The notes under the pieces are model-generated. The model was not told the DNA's origin and did not search any database. It was given only the letters and a program-made list of their open reading frames with translations. Shown here piece by piece: positions 25,646-33,915 of a DNA stretch of 64,000 nucleotides. The stretch's first letter is position 1. Each line of letters opens with the position of its first letter. A program made the translations under genes and the position numbers. This DNA comes from a bacterium (GTDB taxonomy: Bacteria; Bdellovibrionota_C; UBA2361; RFPC01): assembly GCA_030431715.1 (NCBI GenBank), contig JAUIIO010000015.1, positions 35,793 through 99,792 on the forward strand. Direction: 5' to 3'.

Positions 25646-26405
25646 GAGAGTCAGTCTCTCTTGGCGCCTGAAACGGTCACTCTTCCTCGCCGTTTTTTTA
25701 TTATCTCTTCCACAACCTGGTGTCTCTCAGGAGTCTTTAACGGGATGGGAGTCTTTTGCTGAGCTTACTCGCGGAAACATGAGGTTTGTACAGGGGCTCC
25801 CCGCTCAGTACAAGAGTGACTATGCCGCTCGCATTAAGAAGATGAAACAGAATAGGCCGCATGCTGTTGTGGTTACCTGCTCTGACTCTCGCCTTGTTCC
25901 AGAGATCCTCTTTGATCAGGGGATTGGTAATTTGCATGTCGTTCGCACCGTAGGATTTGCTCAGGATGACGTTACGGTGGCGAGTGTTGAGTATGCAGTC
26001 TCAAAGCTTGGCGTTCAGATGATAGTGTTTTTGGTGAGTAAGTCTTGTCCTGCACTCCTGAAGCCAGATCTCGTAGGTGAAGAGTCTATTGAACTAAAAG
26101 ACCTTAAGAAGAAGATCACCATCCAAGCTGTGGATAGCATGACGTTAACTGAAAAGCTTAGAGGGGCTCAGGTTCGCACACCTCTTGAGGTCATCTTACG
26201 AAATGTCTCAAAGCAGTACATTGAACGCTCAGATATCTTAAAAACAAAAGTTATGGAAAATAAGCTTCTCTTTGCTGAAGCGATATTCTCATTTCAGTCC
26301 GGTCACGTGGAGTTCATACAGGTCGGTATGCCAGAGCTTCATGATTACAAGCTCATGTTTCGTAAGGGCAAGCCAAAAGGGTTCACTAGTTCTGGAAGTT
26401 CTTAG
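25587..26405 (+). CDS. Exported beta-carbonic-anhydrase-like protein, zinc site incomplete
   Basis: 272 residues from GTG 25587, preceded by GAGGA 8 bases upstream and overlapping ctaA by 59 bases. A hydrophobic segment (SLFLAVFLLSLPQPGVS) suggests export with an unusually long head. The beta-CA core is recognisable: FVQGLPAQYK, HAVVVTCSDSRLVPE with zinc-type Cys98 and Asp100-Arg102, and VVRTVGFAQDDVTVASVEYA. The second zinc motif, normally GHxxCGA, reads VSKSCPA: Cys154 is kept, but the His is Ser151. Loss of a ligand makes normal hydration activity doubtful. Alternatively it binds another metal or is a scaffold. Confidence 0.78.
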   Translation: MALKIQLHLNQDNRQQEYHRRVSLSWRLKRSLFLAVFLLSLPQPGVSQESLTGWESFAELTRGNMRFVQGLPAQYKSDYAARIKKMKQNRPHAVVVTCSDSRLVPEILFDQGIGNLHVVRTVGFAQDDVTVASVEYAVSKLGVQMIVFLVSKSCPALLKPDLVGEESIELKDLKKKITIQAVDSMTLTEKLRGAQVRTPLEVILRNVSKQYIERSDILKTKVMENKLLFAEAIFSFQSGHVEFIQVGMPELHDYKLMFRKGKPKGFTSSGSS

Positions 26406-26633
26406 TATTAACCGCCATAGCCGCAAAAACGCATAAAGAAAATAGAATTGTCATTGCGAGGAGCTGAGACATTCATGTCGAACGACGCGGCAATCCCCTC
26501 GCCTAAAGATCTTACTGCTTAGATACTGAGAGTACGGATGTTAGGCTGGGAGATTGCTTCGTCGTTCAGTCTGCGACCTCAGCTCCTCGCAATGACACAT
26601 TCATACTTTTTGCGCTCTTTGGCGGTTAATACT
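26404..26633. repeat. Nested inverted-repeat element
   Basis: The outer arms AGTATTAACCGCCA (26404-26417) and 26620-26633 are perfect reverse complements and extend imperfectly through GCAAAAA. Inside lies the palindromic repeat pair: TCATTGCGAGGAGCTGAG near 26451 and its reverse complement ending near 26596. The whole intergenic gap between two convergent genes is therefore one nested palindrome, MITE-like and without coding capacity. Confidence 0.78.
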
Positions 26634-26635
26634 AT

Positions 26636-27079
26636 TTATTGTTGTTGTAGGATTTTTCCGGAGTTGTGTTGGGTCAGGCTGCTGCCTGTAAATCCTGAAC
26701 CTACGTAAATTTTACTTTCGATATCGTAATCGAGTCTGTTTGAATTCATGAGTTGTTGAATCTTAGTAAGGAGCGAGATGTTACTCAAACGGAAGGTCAC
26801 TTCCTGAGTGGCGGTCCCGAGTCGTGGAATAGTAAGGCTTTCATCGCTCATGGCTTTGCCAATATAGATGTCGTTTAACGTGAGTTCATGGACAGTGCCC
26901 GTTGAGCGAATAGCTTTATTTGATTCGTTTTCGTAACGCACCTTAGCTTTAAGATTTGTCTCAAGGAGTGACATCTCATCAAAGCGGACATCTACTAAGG
27001 AAACCTCAGGAGGAGTGAGTCCAACGGTACTGCAAGCAGAGATCGTAAGAAGGATTAAGATTGAAATGATTCTTTGCAT
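26636..27079 (-). CDS. LEA14-like (water-stress domain) lipoprotein
   Basis: 147 residues. A lipoprotein signal peptide ends in the lipobox LTISAC. The mature part has the LEA_2/LEA14 layout: a short beta protein beginning PPEVSLVDVRFDEMSLLETN, then KVRYENESNKAIRSTG, YIGKAMSDESLTIPRLGTAT, the pattern of a conserved membrane-associated beta-sandwich domain. Function is not settled in bacteria. It follows the HerA-like gene closely on the same strand (13 bases), so both are probably in one operon with ferritin upstream. Confidence 0.78.
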   Translation of the reverse strand: MQRIISILILLTISACSTVGLTPPEVSLVDVRFDEMSLLETNLKAKVRYENESNKAIRSTGTVHELTLNDIYIGKAMSDESLTIPRLGTATQEVTFRLSNISLLTKIQQLMNSNRLDYDIESKIYVGSGFTGSSLTQHNSGKILQQQ

Positions 27080-27092
27080 GAGAGTTTCTCCA

Positions 27093-28538
27093 TTACCGTT
27101 TAGAAACTGAGCCGAGGATGCCTCGGGAAATTTGACGACCTATCTGATAGCCAATACTTCGAAAGAGAGACTTAAAAAAGGCTTCAAAGGCTGATTGTCG
27201 CTTTGAAGGGCTTTTTTGTTCATCGTCTTTCGGCTTGTTTTTGAGCTCCTCTTCTTTTCGTTTTTGAAGGATCTCGTGAGCAGATTCTCGGTCAACGGCC
27301 TCATCATAGAGCCCTTTAAGCGGGGATTTTGAAAGTATGACAGTTCTATCCTCATCCGCAATTGGGCCGATGCGAGAAGCTGGAGGACGAATGAGCACCT
27401 GTTGTACTATAGCGGGTTGCCCCTTGTCGTTGAGAGAAGAAACAAGAGCTTCGCCAACACCCAGATTGGTTAGGGTCTCAAGGGTGTTTATAGCGGGGTT
27501 TTCGCGAAAAGTTTCAGCAGCTGATTTAAGAGCTTTTCTGTCTTTCGCTGTGAAAGCACGTAGAGCGTGTTGAACTTTACAACCAAGTTGACCAAGTACG
27601 GTGTCTGGAACATCAAGTGGATGCTGAGTGCAGAAGAAGATCCCCACTCCTTTTGATCGAATGAGTCTCACGACTTGTTCGATTTTATCAAGAAGTATAC
27701 GCGGGGCGCGGTCAAAGAGGAGGTGGGCTTCATCAAAGAAGAAAACCATTTTCGGAAGTGACGCATCACCAACCTCGGGAAGTTCCTCAAAGAGTTCTGA
27801 GAGAAGCCAGAGGAGAAACGTGGAATAGAGTTGGGGGTATTCAATGAGCTGTCGGGCGTCGAGAACGCTAATAACTCCCCGACCAGAGAAGTCTGTTTGC
27901 ATTAAGTGTTCAAGCTTTAATGCCGGCTCTCCAAAAAACTGTTCAGCACCGTTTTCTTCAAGAACAAGCAGTCGTCTCTGGATAGCGCCTACTGACTGTG
28001 TGGAAACATTTCCGTAGTTCTTTGATATCTCAGCTCTGTTGTCTGCCATCCAGCTAAGAAGTGATTGCAGGTCTTTAAGGTCCAGAAGAAGAAGGCCTTG
28101 CTCATCGGCGATTTTAAATGCGATGTAGAGAACTCCTTCTTGGGTTTCATTGAGATCAAGCAAGCGGCTAAGTAGTAGCGGTCCAAATTCGGTTATCGTT
28201 GTTCGGATCGGATGTCCTGATTTTCCGTAGAGATCCCAGAAAACGAGAGGGTTTCTTTCAAAACGAAAGTCCTTCATTGAAAGGATTGAGGTACGTTCCT
28301 CAATCTTTGGATGCTCTTTGCCGGCAGCAGCAAGTCCAGAGAGATCCCCTTTAACGTCAGCTGTAAAAACTGGCACTCCGAGTCTGGAGAAAGACTCAGC
28401 AAGAACCTGAAGCGTTACTGTCTTTCCCGTTCCGGTAGCACCTGAGATGAGGCCGTGGCGGTTTGCCATGGCCGCAAGAAGGTTTACGGGGGTGTAGTCT
28501 GGTGTTGCTCCACCAAGGAATATGTATTGATCTTCCAA
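27093..28538 (-). CDS. HerA-like ATPase (DUF853/YjgR family)
   Basis: 481 residues, starting at TTG 28538 with a weak ribosome site. The start MEDQYIFLGGATPDYTPVNL leads to Walker A GATGTGKTVTLQ, then FTADVKGDLSGLAAAG, a Walker B MVFFFDEAHLLFDRAP, an arginine-finger region LIRSKGVGIFFCTQHPLDVP, and a basic C-terminus. This is the DUF853 group of FtsK/HerA-type P-loop ATPases. The role is unknown; relatives pump DNA or act on it. No NurA-like nuclease gene is near. It lies 21 bases downstream of ferritin. Confidence 0.88.
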   Translation of the reverse strand: MEDQYIFLGGATPDYTPVNLLAAMANRHGLISGATGTGKTVTLQVLAESFSRLGVPVFTADVKGDLSGLAAAGKEHPKIEERTSILSMKDFRFERNPLVFWDLYGKSGHPIRTTITEFGPLLLSRLLDLNETQEGVLYIAFKIADEQGLLLLDLKDLQSLLSWMADNRAEISKNYGNVSTQSVGAIQRRLLVLEENGAEQFFGEPALKLEHLMQTDFSGRGVISVLDARQLIEYPQLYSTFLLWLLSELFEELPEVGDASLPKMVFFFDEAHLLFDRAPRILLDKIEQVVRLIRSKGVGIFFCTQHPLDVPDTVLGQLGCKVQHALRAFTAKDRKALKSAAETFRENPAINTLETLTNLGVGEALVSSLNDKGQPAIVQQVLIRPPASRIGPIADEDRTVILSKSPLKGLYDEAVDRESAHEILQKRKEEELKNKPKDDEQKSPSKRQSAFEAFFKSLFRSIGYQIGRQISRGILGSVSKR

Positions 28539-28559
28539 ACTCTTTAATCTCGCTAAGGG

Positions 28560-29066
28560 TTAAGGCGTTGGCTCAGGTTTTCTCTGTCCGAGCTCATTGC
28601 TCAGCATAAGGACACCGTAGCCGTTATCGCCAATCATCTCTAATTTATCACAGATAGTACTAACGGTAGAGACCTCCTCGACCTGTTCGGTAAGAAACCA
28701 TTCGAGGAAGGTATAAGTCGTGTTGTCCTTCTCACTGAGTGCTTCCTGAGAGAGGGTGTTGAGCTTTGTCGCAAGTTTTTCTTCGTGTCCGAGAGCGGTC
28801 TTAAAGACTTCCAGTACACTTTTAAATTTGGTTGGTGGCTGCGGGAGCGCTAACATAACTGCTGCTTTGCCACGATCGTTTATGTAGTTATAAATGCGCA
28901 TCGCGTGGCCAATCTCTTCCTGAGCCTGAAGCTTCATCCAGCTTGCAAAGCCGTCTAGGCTTACGGAATCCATGTACGCAGCCATTGAGAAGTAGACATA
29001 TGCTGATTCGAGTTCGAAGTTAAGTTGTTCGTTTAATTTTGTATGTAGTGTGTCGCTAAGCATCAT
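28560..29066 (-). CDS. ftnA: Bacterial non-heme ferritin
   Basis: 168 residues, same length class as E. coli FtnA and alignable throughout. Ferroxidase residues are in place: Glu18, Glu51, His54, Glu95 and Gln128 (numbering from the first Met), within LNEQLNFELESAYVYFSMAA, QAQEEIGHAMRIYNYI and FLEWFLTEQVEE. It stores iron as a 24-subunit shell in the cytoplasm. AGGAT precedes the tandem ATG ATG start. A fragment of the palindromic repeat core lies just upstream (29089-29102). Confidence 0.93.
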   Translation of the reverse strand: MMLSDTLHTKLNEQLNFELESAYVYFSMAAYMDSVSLDGFASWMKLQAQEEIGHAMRIYNYINDRGKAAVMLALPQPPTKFKSVLEVFKTALGHEEKLATKLNTLSQEALSEKDNTTYTFLEWFLTEQVEEVSTVSTICDKLEMIGDNGYGVLMLSNELGQRKPEPTP

Positions 29067-29209
29067 TTATCCTGTGGTAATATATATCTCTCGCAATGAC
29101 GGGAGGGCTGAGGTTTCTTCTTTATCAGTTGATCTTATACCAGAAATAAGGAGTGGCAGCCATGTCTTTCACCACTTAAAGTGATAGAGATCATACGAGT
29201 GGGGGAGAT

Positions 29210-29758
29210 ATGTCACCAATGAATTGGAAGCTTATAGACGAAAAGAAACTTCATGAGTGTAAAGTTTTTGATGTTTATGAGGAGCGTTTTGAGCTTTCGC
29301 CTGATAGCACTATTACCCGTTTCACTGCGCGTCATCCCGGAGCAGCGGTGTTTTTACCTGTGACTGACAAGAACACAGTTCTTCTCGTCAGGCAGTACCG
29401 TGCACCTTTAAGGCAGTATCTTTTAGAGGCTCCCGCCGGGACGCTTGAACAAGGAGAAGCTCCTCTTGATTGTGCAAAGAGAGAGATTCAAGAGGAGGTT
29501 GGGTTTAAGGCCGCTGATTGGCGCGATCTTGGGATTCTTTATCCAGCGCCAGGTTTTTGTGATGAAAAACAGCACCTGTTTGTAGCGCGAGATCTGGAGC
29601 GTTCTGTTCTGGCTGCAGATGAAGATGAAGACATCGAAGTAGTTGAGTTACCCTTTAATGATTTCGAAGCGCAGGTCTGTAATGGAGCGATAGTAGATGC
29701 AAAAACAGTTGTGCTTTACGCTCGTGTAAGAGCCTTATTATCATGCCGAGAGAGCTAG
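29210..29758 (+). CDS. NUDIX hydrolase, ADP-ribose pyrophosphatase type
   Basis: 182 residues. The NUDIX box is complete (GTLEQGEAPLDCAKREIQEE followed by VGF). The flanking pattern VLLVRQYRAPLRQYLLEAPAG and LYPAPGFCDEKQHLFVA is typical of the ADP-sugar pyrophosphatase branch. It would cleave ADP-ribose or a related nucleotide-sugar. A strong GGGGGAG ribosome site lies 2-8 bases before the ATG. The gene converges on the unknown gene 29741-30112 and overlaps its 3' end by 18 bases. Confidence 0.9.
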   Translation: MSPMNWKLIDEKKLHECKVFDVYEERFELSPDSTITRFTARHPGAAVFLPVTDKNTVLLVRQYRAPLRQYLLEAPAGTLEQGEAPLDCAKREIQEEVGFKAADWRDLGILYPAPGFCDEKQHLFVARDLERSVLAADEDEDIEVVELPFNDFEAQVCNGAIVDAKTVVLYARVRALLSCRES

Positions 29759-30112
29759 GGAGCCTTCTTGAGTTTTAGCATTTTCTTCTGGTCTTATTCT
29801 AAGAGTGGCATTCTTTACAGGAAGTGCAGTAAAACCAAAAGGCGTATCGTCGTGTGAAGCAGGAAAATCTATCGTTCCAGAGATAATTAAAGACTCATAT
29901 TGGTGAACGGTGTGTCCGGCGATGACCTCTATTTGCACGGTTTCAAATCCTTCAACTTTACCAGTAAAGACCATCTCTTGGTGTTCAAGCCCCTCGATAG
30001 TGATCGGTGCGTTTGTAAATTGCTGTGTACTTGTTTGTTGATAAACAAGATCTTCAAGCGTTGATGGCTCACCTAACTGGGCCGTTTTGGTTGTAATTGG
30101 TGATTTACTCAT
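29741..30112 (-). CDS. Unknown 123-residue protein
   Basis: The start at ATG 30112 (MSKSPITTKTAQ) is preferred over one at 30163, which adds a stretch with no family look. There is no signal peptide, no membrane helix and no cysteine. It looks like an all-beta protein (ITIEGLEHQEMVFTGKVEGF, VQIEVIAGHTVHQYESLIIS). I do not recognise a family. Its 3' end overlaps the NUDIX gene on the other strand. Confidence 0.55.
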   Translation of the reverse strand: MSKSPITTKTAQLGEPSTLEDLVYQQTSTQQFTNAPITIEGLEHQEMVFTGKVEGFETVQIEVIAGHTVHQYESLIISGTIDFPASHDDTPFGFTALPVKNATLRIRPEENAKTQEGSLALSA

Positions 30113-30257
30113 AGTACTTCTATAAACTACCTGTATACCCTCTCTTATCAAGGGTAAGAGCATGTCTGCTTCTCTCTAATGTTATGGCCTGCGCAGTACA
30201 GGACGTGATTTTTCTAACCTGTCTATAATACAGAGAAAAATAGCAAAAAGAAGGTCC

Positions 30258-30929
30258 TTAGGGAAGCTTATACTGCTTTGTCAGATCGTTCATGAGACTC
30301 TCTCCGCTTGCAAGCTCAAGTGCGTCAGCTAGGTGTTTTAGGGTGTTATTTCTTGTAAGAGGAAGAGGTTTACTTCCTTTCTTTACTTCTGAGGAGATCT
30401 CGATACTAAGCTCTTGTTGCCCAGCTGAAAGCGTGAGTGATTCAGTTACCATTGGGCTGTAGCCAAAGGCGGAAGTTGTAAAGCGGCTGGTGAAAAATTC
30501 GAGCGAAAACCTAAATGTGCTGGTTTTAATCCCTGGTGAGAATCCCAGTAAGTAATCAGGGATGTAGTCTGGTAAAGAGAGCGAACGAGTGCTGCTCAGA
30601 GTGTGCAAAATATGGCGCTGTCCCTCAAATGCCTTAAAATGAGAATGCATACTTGCTGTAAAAGGAACGGAATGAGAATCGTCTGGAGCTATTGTGCCTT
30701 CAAGGAAGTACACCTCTTCACCTGTTTTTTCTCCCTTTAGATCGTGTACGTCCCCGCCTTTTACATCATAGAGCTCCTCGCTGTTGTAGTTATCCTTTGA
30801 GAGGAGTTTTCTTAGACAGCAGTCTACAATGTATGGCAGATGGTGGGGGCGAATGTGCACGATGCAGCGGTAGTCTAGCTGCATATACCTTGAGAGGAGT
30901 GGTTTTTGAATTTTGAATTCAGAGTCCAT
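30258..30929 (-). CDS. Unknown 223-residue protein
   Basis: Cytoplasmic by sequence, with no signal peptide or helix. Beta-rich segments dominate (MQLDYRCIVHIRPHHLPYIV, EEVYFLEGTIAP, TFRFSLEFFTSRFTTS, QQELSIEISSEV). No recognised family. It may be paired with the next gene on the same strand (29741-30112), 145 bases downstream. The 228-base gap to its right is the divergent promoter region shared with the Tad operon. Confidence 0.55.
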   Translation of the reverse strand: MDSEFKIQKPLLSRYMQLDYRCIVHIRPHHLPYIVDCCLRKLLSKDNYNSEELYDVKGGDVHDLKGEKTGEEVYFLEGTIAPDDSHSVPFTASMHSHFKAFEGQRHILHTLSSTRSLSLPDYIPDYLLGFSPGIKTSTFRFSLEFFTSRFTTSAFGYSPMVTESLTLSAGQQELSIEISSEVKKGSKPLPLTRNNTLKHLADALELASGESLMNDLTKQYKLP

Positions 30930-31157
30930 AAGTGGTCGAGATATTAGTATTTACTGGAACTTAGTGCGGGTAAAGAGAGTGTCTCGTGATTTTTCTTATC
31001 CTTTTTGATTAGCGTCGAAAATTAAGATAAAACGAACAGTGTTTGAAATAACTTACGTTCTTTTACCTTGTTTGCGATTTTTTTTTCGGAAACACCACTA
31101 GGGCAGTGCTCGATATGTATGCCAGTGCCTTAATGGGAAAACAGCTGAAAGGGTAGT

Positions 31158-32645
31158 ATGTCACAGCTCTATGTTCTTGAAAAATCAGCCGAGTTTAGAA
31201 CTAGACTCACGCGCAAGTTAAGCGACTTCGTTTCGAGTGACGATAGTCCGCAAGACTTTATACCGCATGTAGACTTTAAGCCGGTCTCCGCTGAAGAGCT
31301 CCAATACTTAAGCCCACCAGATATCTTTGTCGTTGGTCCTCAGATTCTCATGCATGAGCTCACTGAGCTAACGCGAATCAAAAAAATATTTCCAGATGTT
31401 CCTCTCCTTGTTTGTACTACAAAGGAGCTAGAAAACTTAAGTACCATAGAGCAGATGGCGCGTATGGGCGCTGACGCCACACTGCCATCGCATGCTACAG
31501 CACAAGACTTTTTACGTATCCTCATTCATCTCGCTCAAAAGGCTCCAAAGGCTAGCACTGGTAAGCTTTATATCGTTGACGGTGGTAAGGGAGGCGTTGG
31601 GGTTACTAGTGTTGCTGCAGCGCTTGCTGAGACCTGTGCACGAGAAGGAAAAAGAACTCTTATCGTTGATGGGGATTCTGAGACGCAAGATCTTGCGAGA
31701 TTTCTCCAAGCACGCCCGTACGTAAATGAAAATTTACAACTCTTACTTGAAGGGCAGAAGCCGCTTTCTAGAGAGTTTATTGAACAGTGCTATGTTCGGG
31801 TATGGTCAGATAACGATGATCTCTTTTGTATGCCGGCGATGCCTGATCACGATGCTATTTTTAACGCACCTTCAAAAGTACTTAGACAGTTTCTTCTTAT
31901 CTTTGAAACGCTCGATCAGATGTTTGATACGATTATTGTCGACATGGGCTCGCTTGCAGGAATGTTCCAACGTGCACTTTACCGCGCAGCAGATGGAGTG
32001 GTTTTTGTCCTAAATGACGATCCAGCTTCGCTTTACGGCTCAGTTGAACGTCTTGCAGCTATACGTGAGGTGCTTCCAGCTGATGCAAAGCTTTGTGTTG
32101 TCGATAATGCTCCAACGGGCGGACTTTCAAGGAAGGTGCTCGTTCGGGAATTTGGTCGTGCGGCACATTTAGAAAGCACTCATTGGAGTACGGAAAGCTT
32201 GCCATTTTGTAAGCAGGGAAGAAGGTGGCCGGGATCTGGGGCAACGCTTGCGTCACTCGGCAGTAAGGCTCAACTCAAATCATGTGATCGACTAGCCGCG
32301 GACCTTGGGCTTATTGATGAAGTACCAACAGACAGCCTAATGGAAAGGATTTTTGCAGCTGTTGCTAGAATCTTAAAGAGTTTTAAGAAAAAACGCACAG
32401 TAACTGAACAAGTACAGGCTCTTCCTGCTTATGAAGATAATACGCAGAAGTTGCCAAACGGTCTCACTCCGGCATTTGTGCATCCACTGCCGCCGGGAAG
32501 TGGTGCTGCTCCAGAACAGGAGCCAGCGAGCTCATTTGAGGGCTCTCATCCGGGAGTATCCGGAGCTACAGATTCTTCAAAGGAAGAAACAAAGCAAGAT
32601 TTGCAGGACATTATCACTCCTGCCTCTTTTGCTTCAATTAACTAA
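31158..32645 (+). CDS. tadZ: TadZ/CpaE-like ATPase, first gene of the Tad operon
   Basis: 495 residues. An N-terminal receiver-like domain (about 1-130) is followed by a ParA/MinD-type ATPase beginning KLYIVDGGKGGVGVTSVAAA. In this deviant Walker motif the usual GKT lysine is Val, as in many atypical TadZ proteins, while the upstream signature lysine is kept. TLIVDGDSETQDLARFLQ and FDTIIVDMGSLAG complete the core. The C-terminal 100 residues are Pro/Ser/Glu-rich. TadZ/CpaE localises the pilus machine at the cell pole or membrane. AAAGGG lies about 6 bases before the ATG. An A/T-rich 200-base leader precedes it. Confidence 0.88.
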   Translation: MSQLYVLEKSAEFRTRLTRKLSDFVSSDDSPQDFIPHVDFKPVSAEELQYLSPPDIFVVGPQILMHELTELTRIKKIFPDVPLLVCTTKELENLSTIEQMARMGADATLPSHATAQDFLRILIHLAQKAPKASTGKLYIVDGGKGGVGVTSVAAALAETCAREGKRTLIVDGDSETQDLARFLQARPYVNENLQLLLEGQKPLSREFIEQCYVRVWSDNDDLFCMPAMPDHDAIFNAPSKVLRQFLLIFETLDQMFDTIIVDMGSLAGMFQRALYRAADGVVFVLNDDPASLYGSVERLAAIREVLPADAKLCVVDNAPTGGLSRKVLVREFGRAAHLESTHWSTESLPFCKQGRRWPGSGATLASLGSKAQLKSCDRLAADLGLIDEVPTDSLMERIFAAVARILKSFKKKRTVTEQVQALPAYEDNTQKLPNGLTPAFVHPLPPGSGAAPEQEPASSFEGSHPGVSGATDSSKEETKQDLQDIITPASFASIN

Positions 32646-32675
32646 GGGTAACAGATAACTACATAGGAGTTAGAA

Positions 32676-32885
32676 ATGAAAAAGCAAAGACTTATCGGAT
32701 TAAGAAGAAAGAATAGCGAACGAGGATTTACTCTTCTTGAATACGCAGCAGGAGCCGTTGTCCTTCTTGGTGGTGCGTATCTTGCGATGTCTACGTTTAG
32801 TGACAGTCTTGGTACTTACTTTAGCTCGGTAAGTCAGTGGGTTACTACTGAAGCTGACGCTCTTCCTGGTAATACGACTCCTTAA
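32676..32885 (+). CDS. flp: Flp-like pilin subunit
   Basis: 69 residues. A basic head of 16 residues (MKKQRLIGLRRKNSER) ends at a prepilin cleavage site G-F-T-L-L-E, with Glu at +5, followed by Tyr (EY) as in Flp pilins and a hydrophobic helix (AAGAVVLLGGAYLAMS). The GFTLLE form is more typical of type IVa pilins, and the EY and small size are Flp traits. A TAGGAG ribosome site lies 6 bases before the ATG. It is the probable major pilin of the locus. The processing peptidase (TadV/CpaA) is not in the window. Confidence 0.85.
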   Translation: MKKQRLIGLRRKNSERGFTLLEYAAGAVVLLGGAYLAMSTFSDSLGTYFSSVSQWVTTEADALPGNTTP

Positions 32886-32901
32886 TCTTTAGGAAAGAAG
32901 A

Positions 32902-32945
32902 GCGAACGATAAGCGATCGTTGAGAACGTGATCGCTTTCGTTCGC
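32902..32945 (+). promoter_or_regulatory. Hairpin between flp and cpaB
   Basis: GCGAACGATAAGCGATC (32902-32918) pairs with 32930-32945 over 16 base pairs with one bulge, around an 11-base loop. No T-run follows. Such a stem after a highly expressed pilin gene can stabilise the upstream mRNA or lower read-through to the next genes. It sits immediately before the cpaB ribosome site. Confidence 0.7.
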
Positions 32946-32964
32946 AATGAATACGGAGGCAGGC

Positions 32965-33915
32965 ATGGCAAAACGAGCCGATAAAACAACAAGTAGAGTG
33001 CGTAGGGGTGGTCGAGGAAAAGCTAATGGAGCGATTGTATTCGCTGCTATAGTAGTATCAGCCGGGCTCTTTTTTGGGCTCCGTTCAAAGACCGATGCGG
33101 CGAATGTCGTTAATTCTACTCCAGTTGTGTCCAAGTTAGATTCTGTTCGTTTACCAGTGCCAGTTGAGCCAGTAGCTGCTGGCACAAAGCTCTCCTCTAT
33201 TCGTTTCCGTACGGTTGCGTATCCAGTTGCACAGGTTCCAGAGGGTGCCATTCGTAACATTACAAGTTACCTCGATGCCGTTGCGGTAACGTCACTGCCG
33301 GCAAACCTACCACTCTTTAAGCAGAACGTAAGTCACGCAGCAGGAAGCTCAAATCCCGTTATTGAGAGTATTCCAGAGGGAATGCGCGCAATGACAATTA
33401 AAGTTGATGCTACCTCTGCTGTAGAAGGCTGGGCAGGCTCAGGGGCTATCGTTGATGTGCTTCTCGTAAGAGGAGAGGGGACGAGTGTTGTTGCTGAAAA
33501 GGTCAAGATCTTATCTGCAGAGCGTTCCGTTAATCCGGTTAACGGAACTGAGAGCCCAAACGTTCCAAGTACGGTTACGTTACTGGTTTCTCAAGATCAG
33601 TGTCTGGCTATTAACACCGCTATACCACTTGGTAAGATTGCCTTTGCTCTTCGTAGTACTACTGATGATGGTGGCTGGCATCTTACGCGGTACCACGCCG
33701 ATAACCTTAAAAACGTGGCAAATGGTGATGCGGCAAGAAAGCAGATTCAAGGCTTTATAGAAATTGAAGGGAAGGGTGGCTTTGCCTTGAGTAATGGTCA
33801 ATGGGTTCAAGCAGAAGATGCTCCAGATGGATTTCGATTAAATAAGAAAGAACCTATCAAAGCACAGCTTAAGACTGACTCGGTAGCCAGCACTGATAAA
33901 AAGGCGAAAGAATGA
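32965..33915 (+). CDS. cpaB: CpaB/RcpC-family pilus assembly protein (SAF domain)
   Basis: 316 residues from ATG 32965, chosen because GGAGG stands 6 bases upstream; an in-frame ATG at 32947 lacks this. One N-terminal membrane helix (GAIVFAAIVVSAGLFFGL) is followed by a periplasmic SAF-like domain (LPVPVEPVAAGTKLSSIRFR, YLDAVAVTSLPANLPLFKQN, GMRAMTIKVDATSAVEGWAG), matching CpaB/RcpC. The family acts with the secretin RcpA/CpaC in the periplasm; that secretin is not encoded here. It overlaps tadA by ATGA. Confidence 0.87.
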   Translation: MAKRADKTTSRVRRGGRGKANGAIVFAAIVVSAGLFFGLRSKTDAANVVNSTPVVSKLDSVRLPVPVEPVAAGTKLSSIRFRTVAYPVAQVPEGAIRNITSYLDAVAVTSLPANLPLFKQNVSHAAGSSNPVIESIPEGMRAMTIKVDATSAVEGWAGSGAIVDVLLVRGEGTSVVAEKVKILSAERSVNPVNGTESPNVPSTVTLLVSQDQCLAINTAIPLGKIAFALRSTTDDGGWHLTRYHADNLKNVANGDAARKQIQGFIEIEGKGGFALSNGQWVQAEDAPDGFRLNKKEPIKAQLKTDSVASTDKKAKE

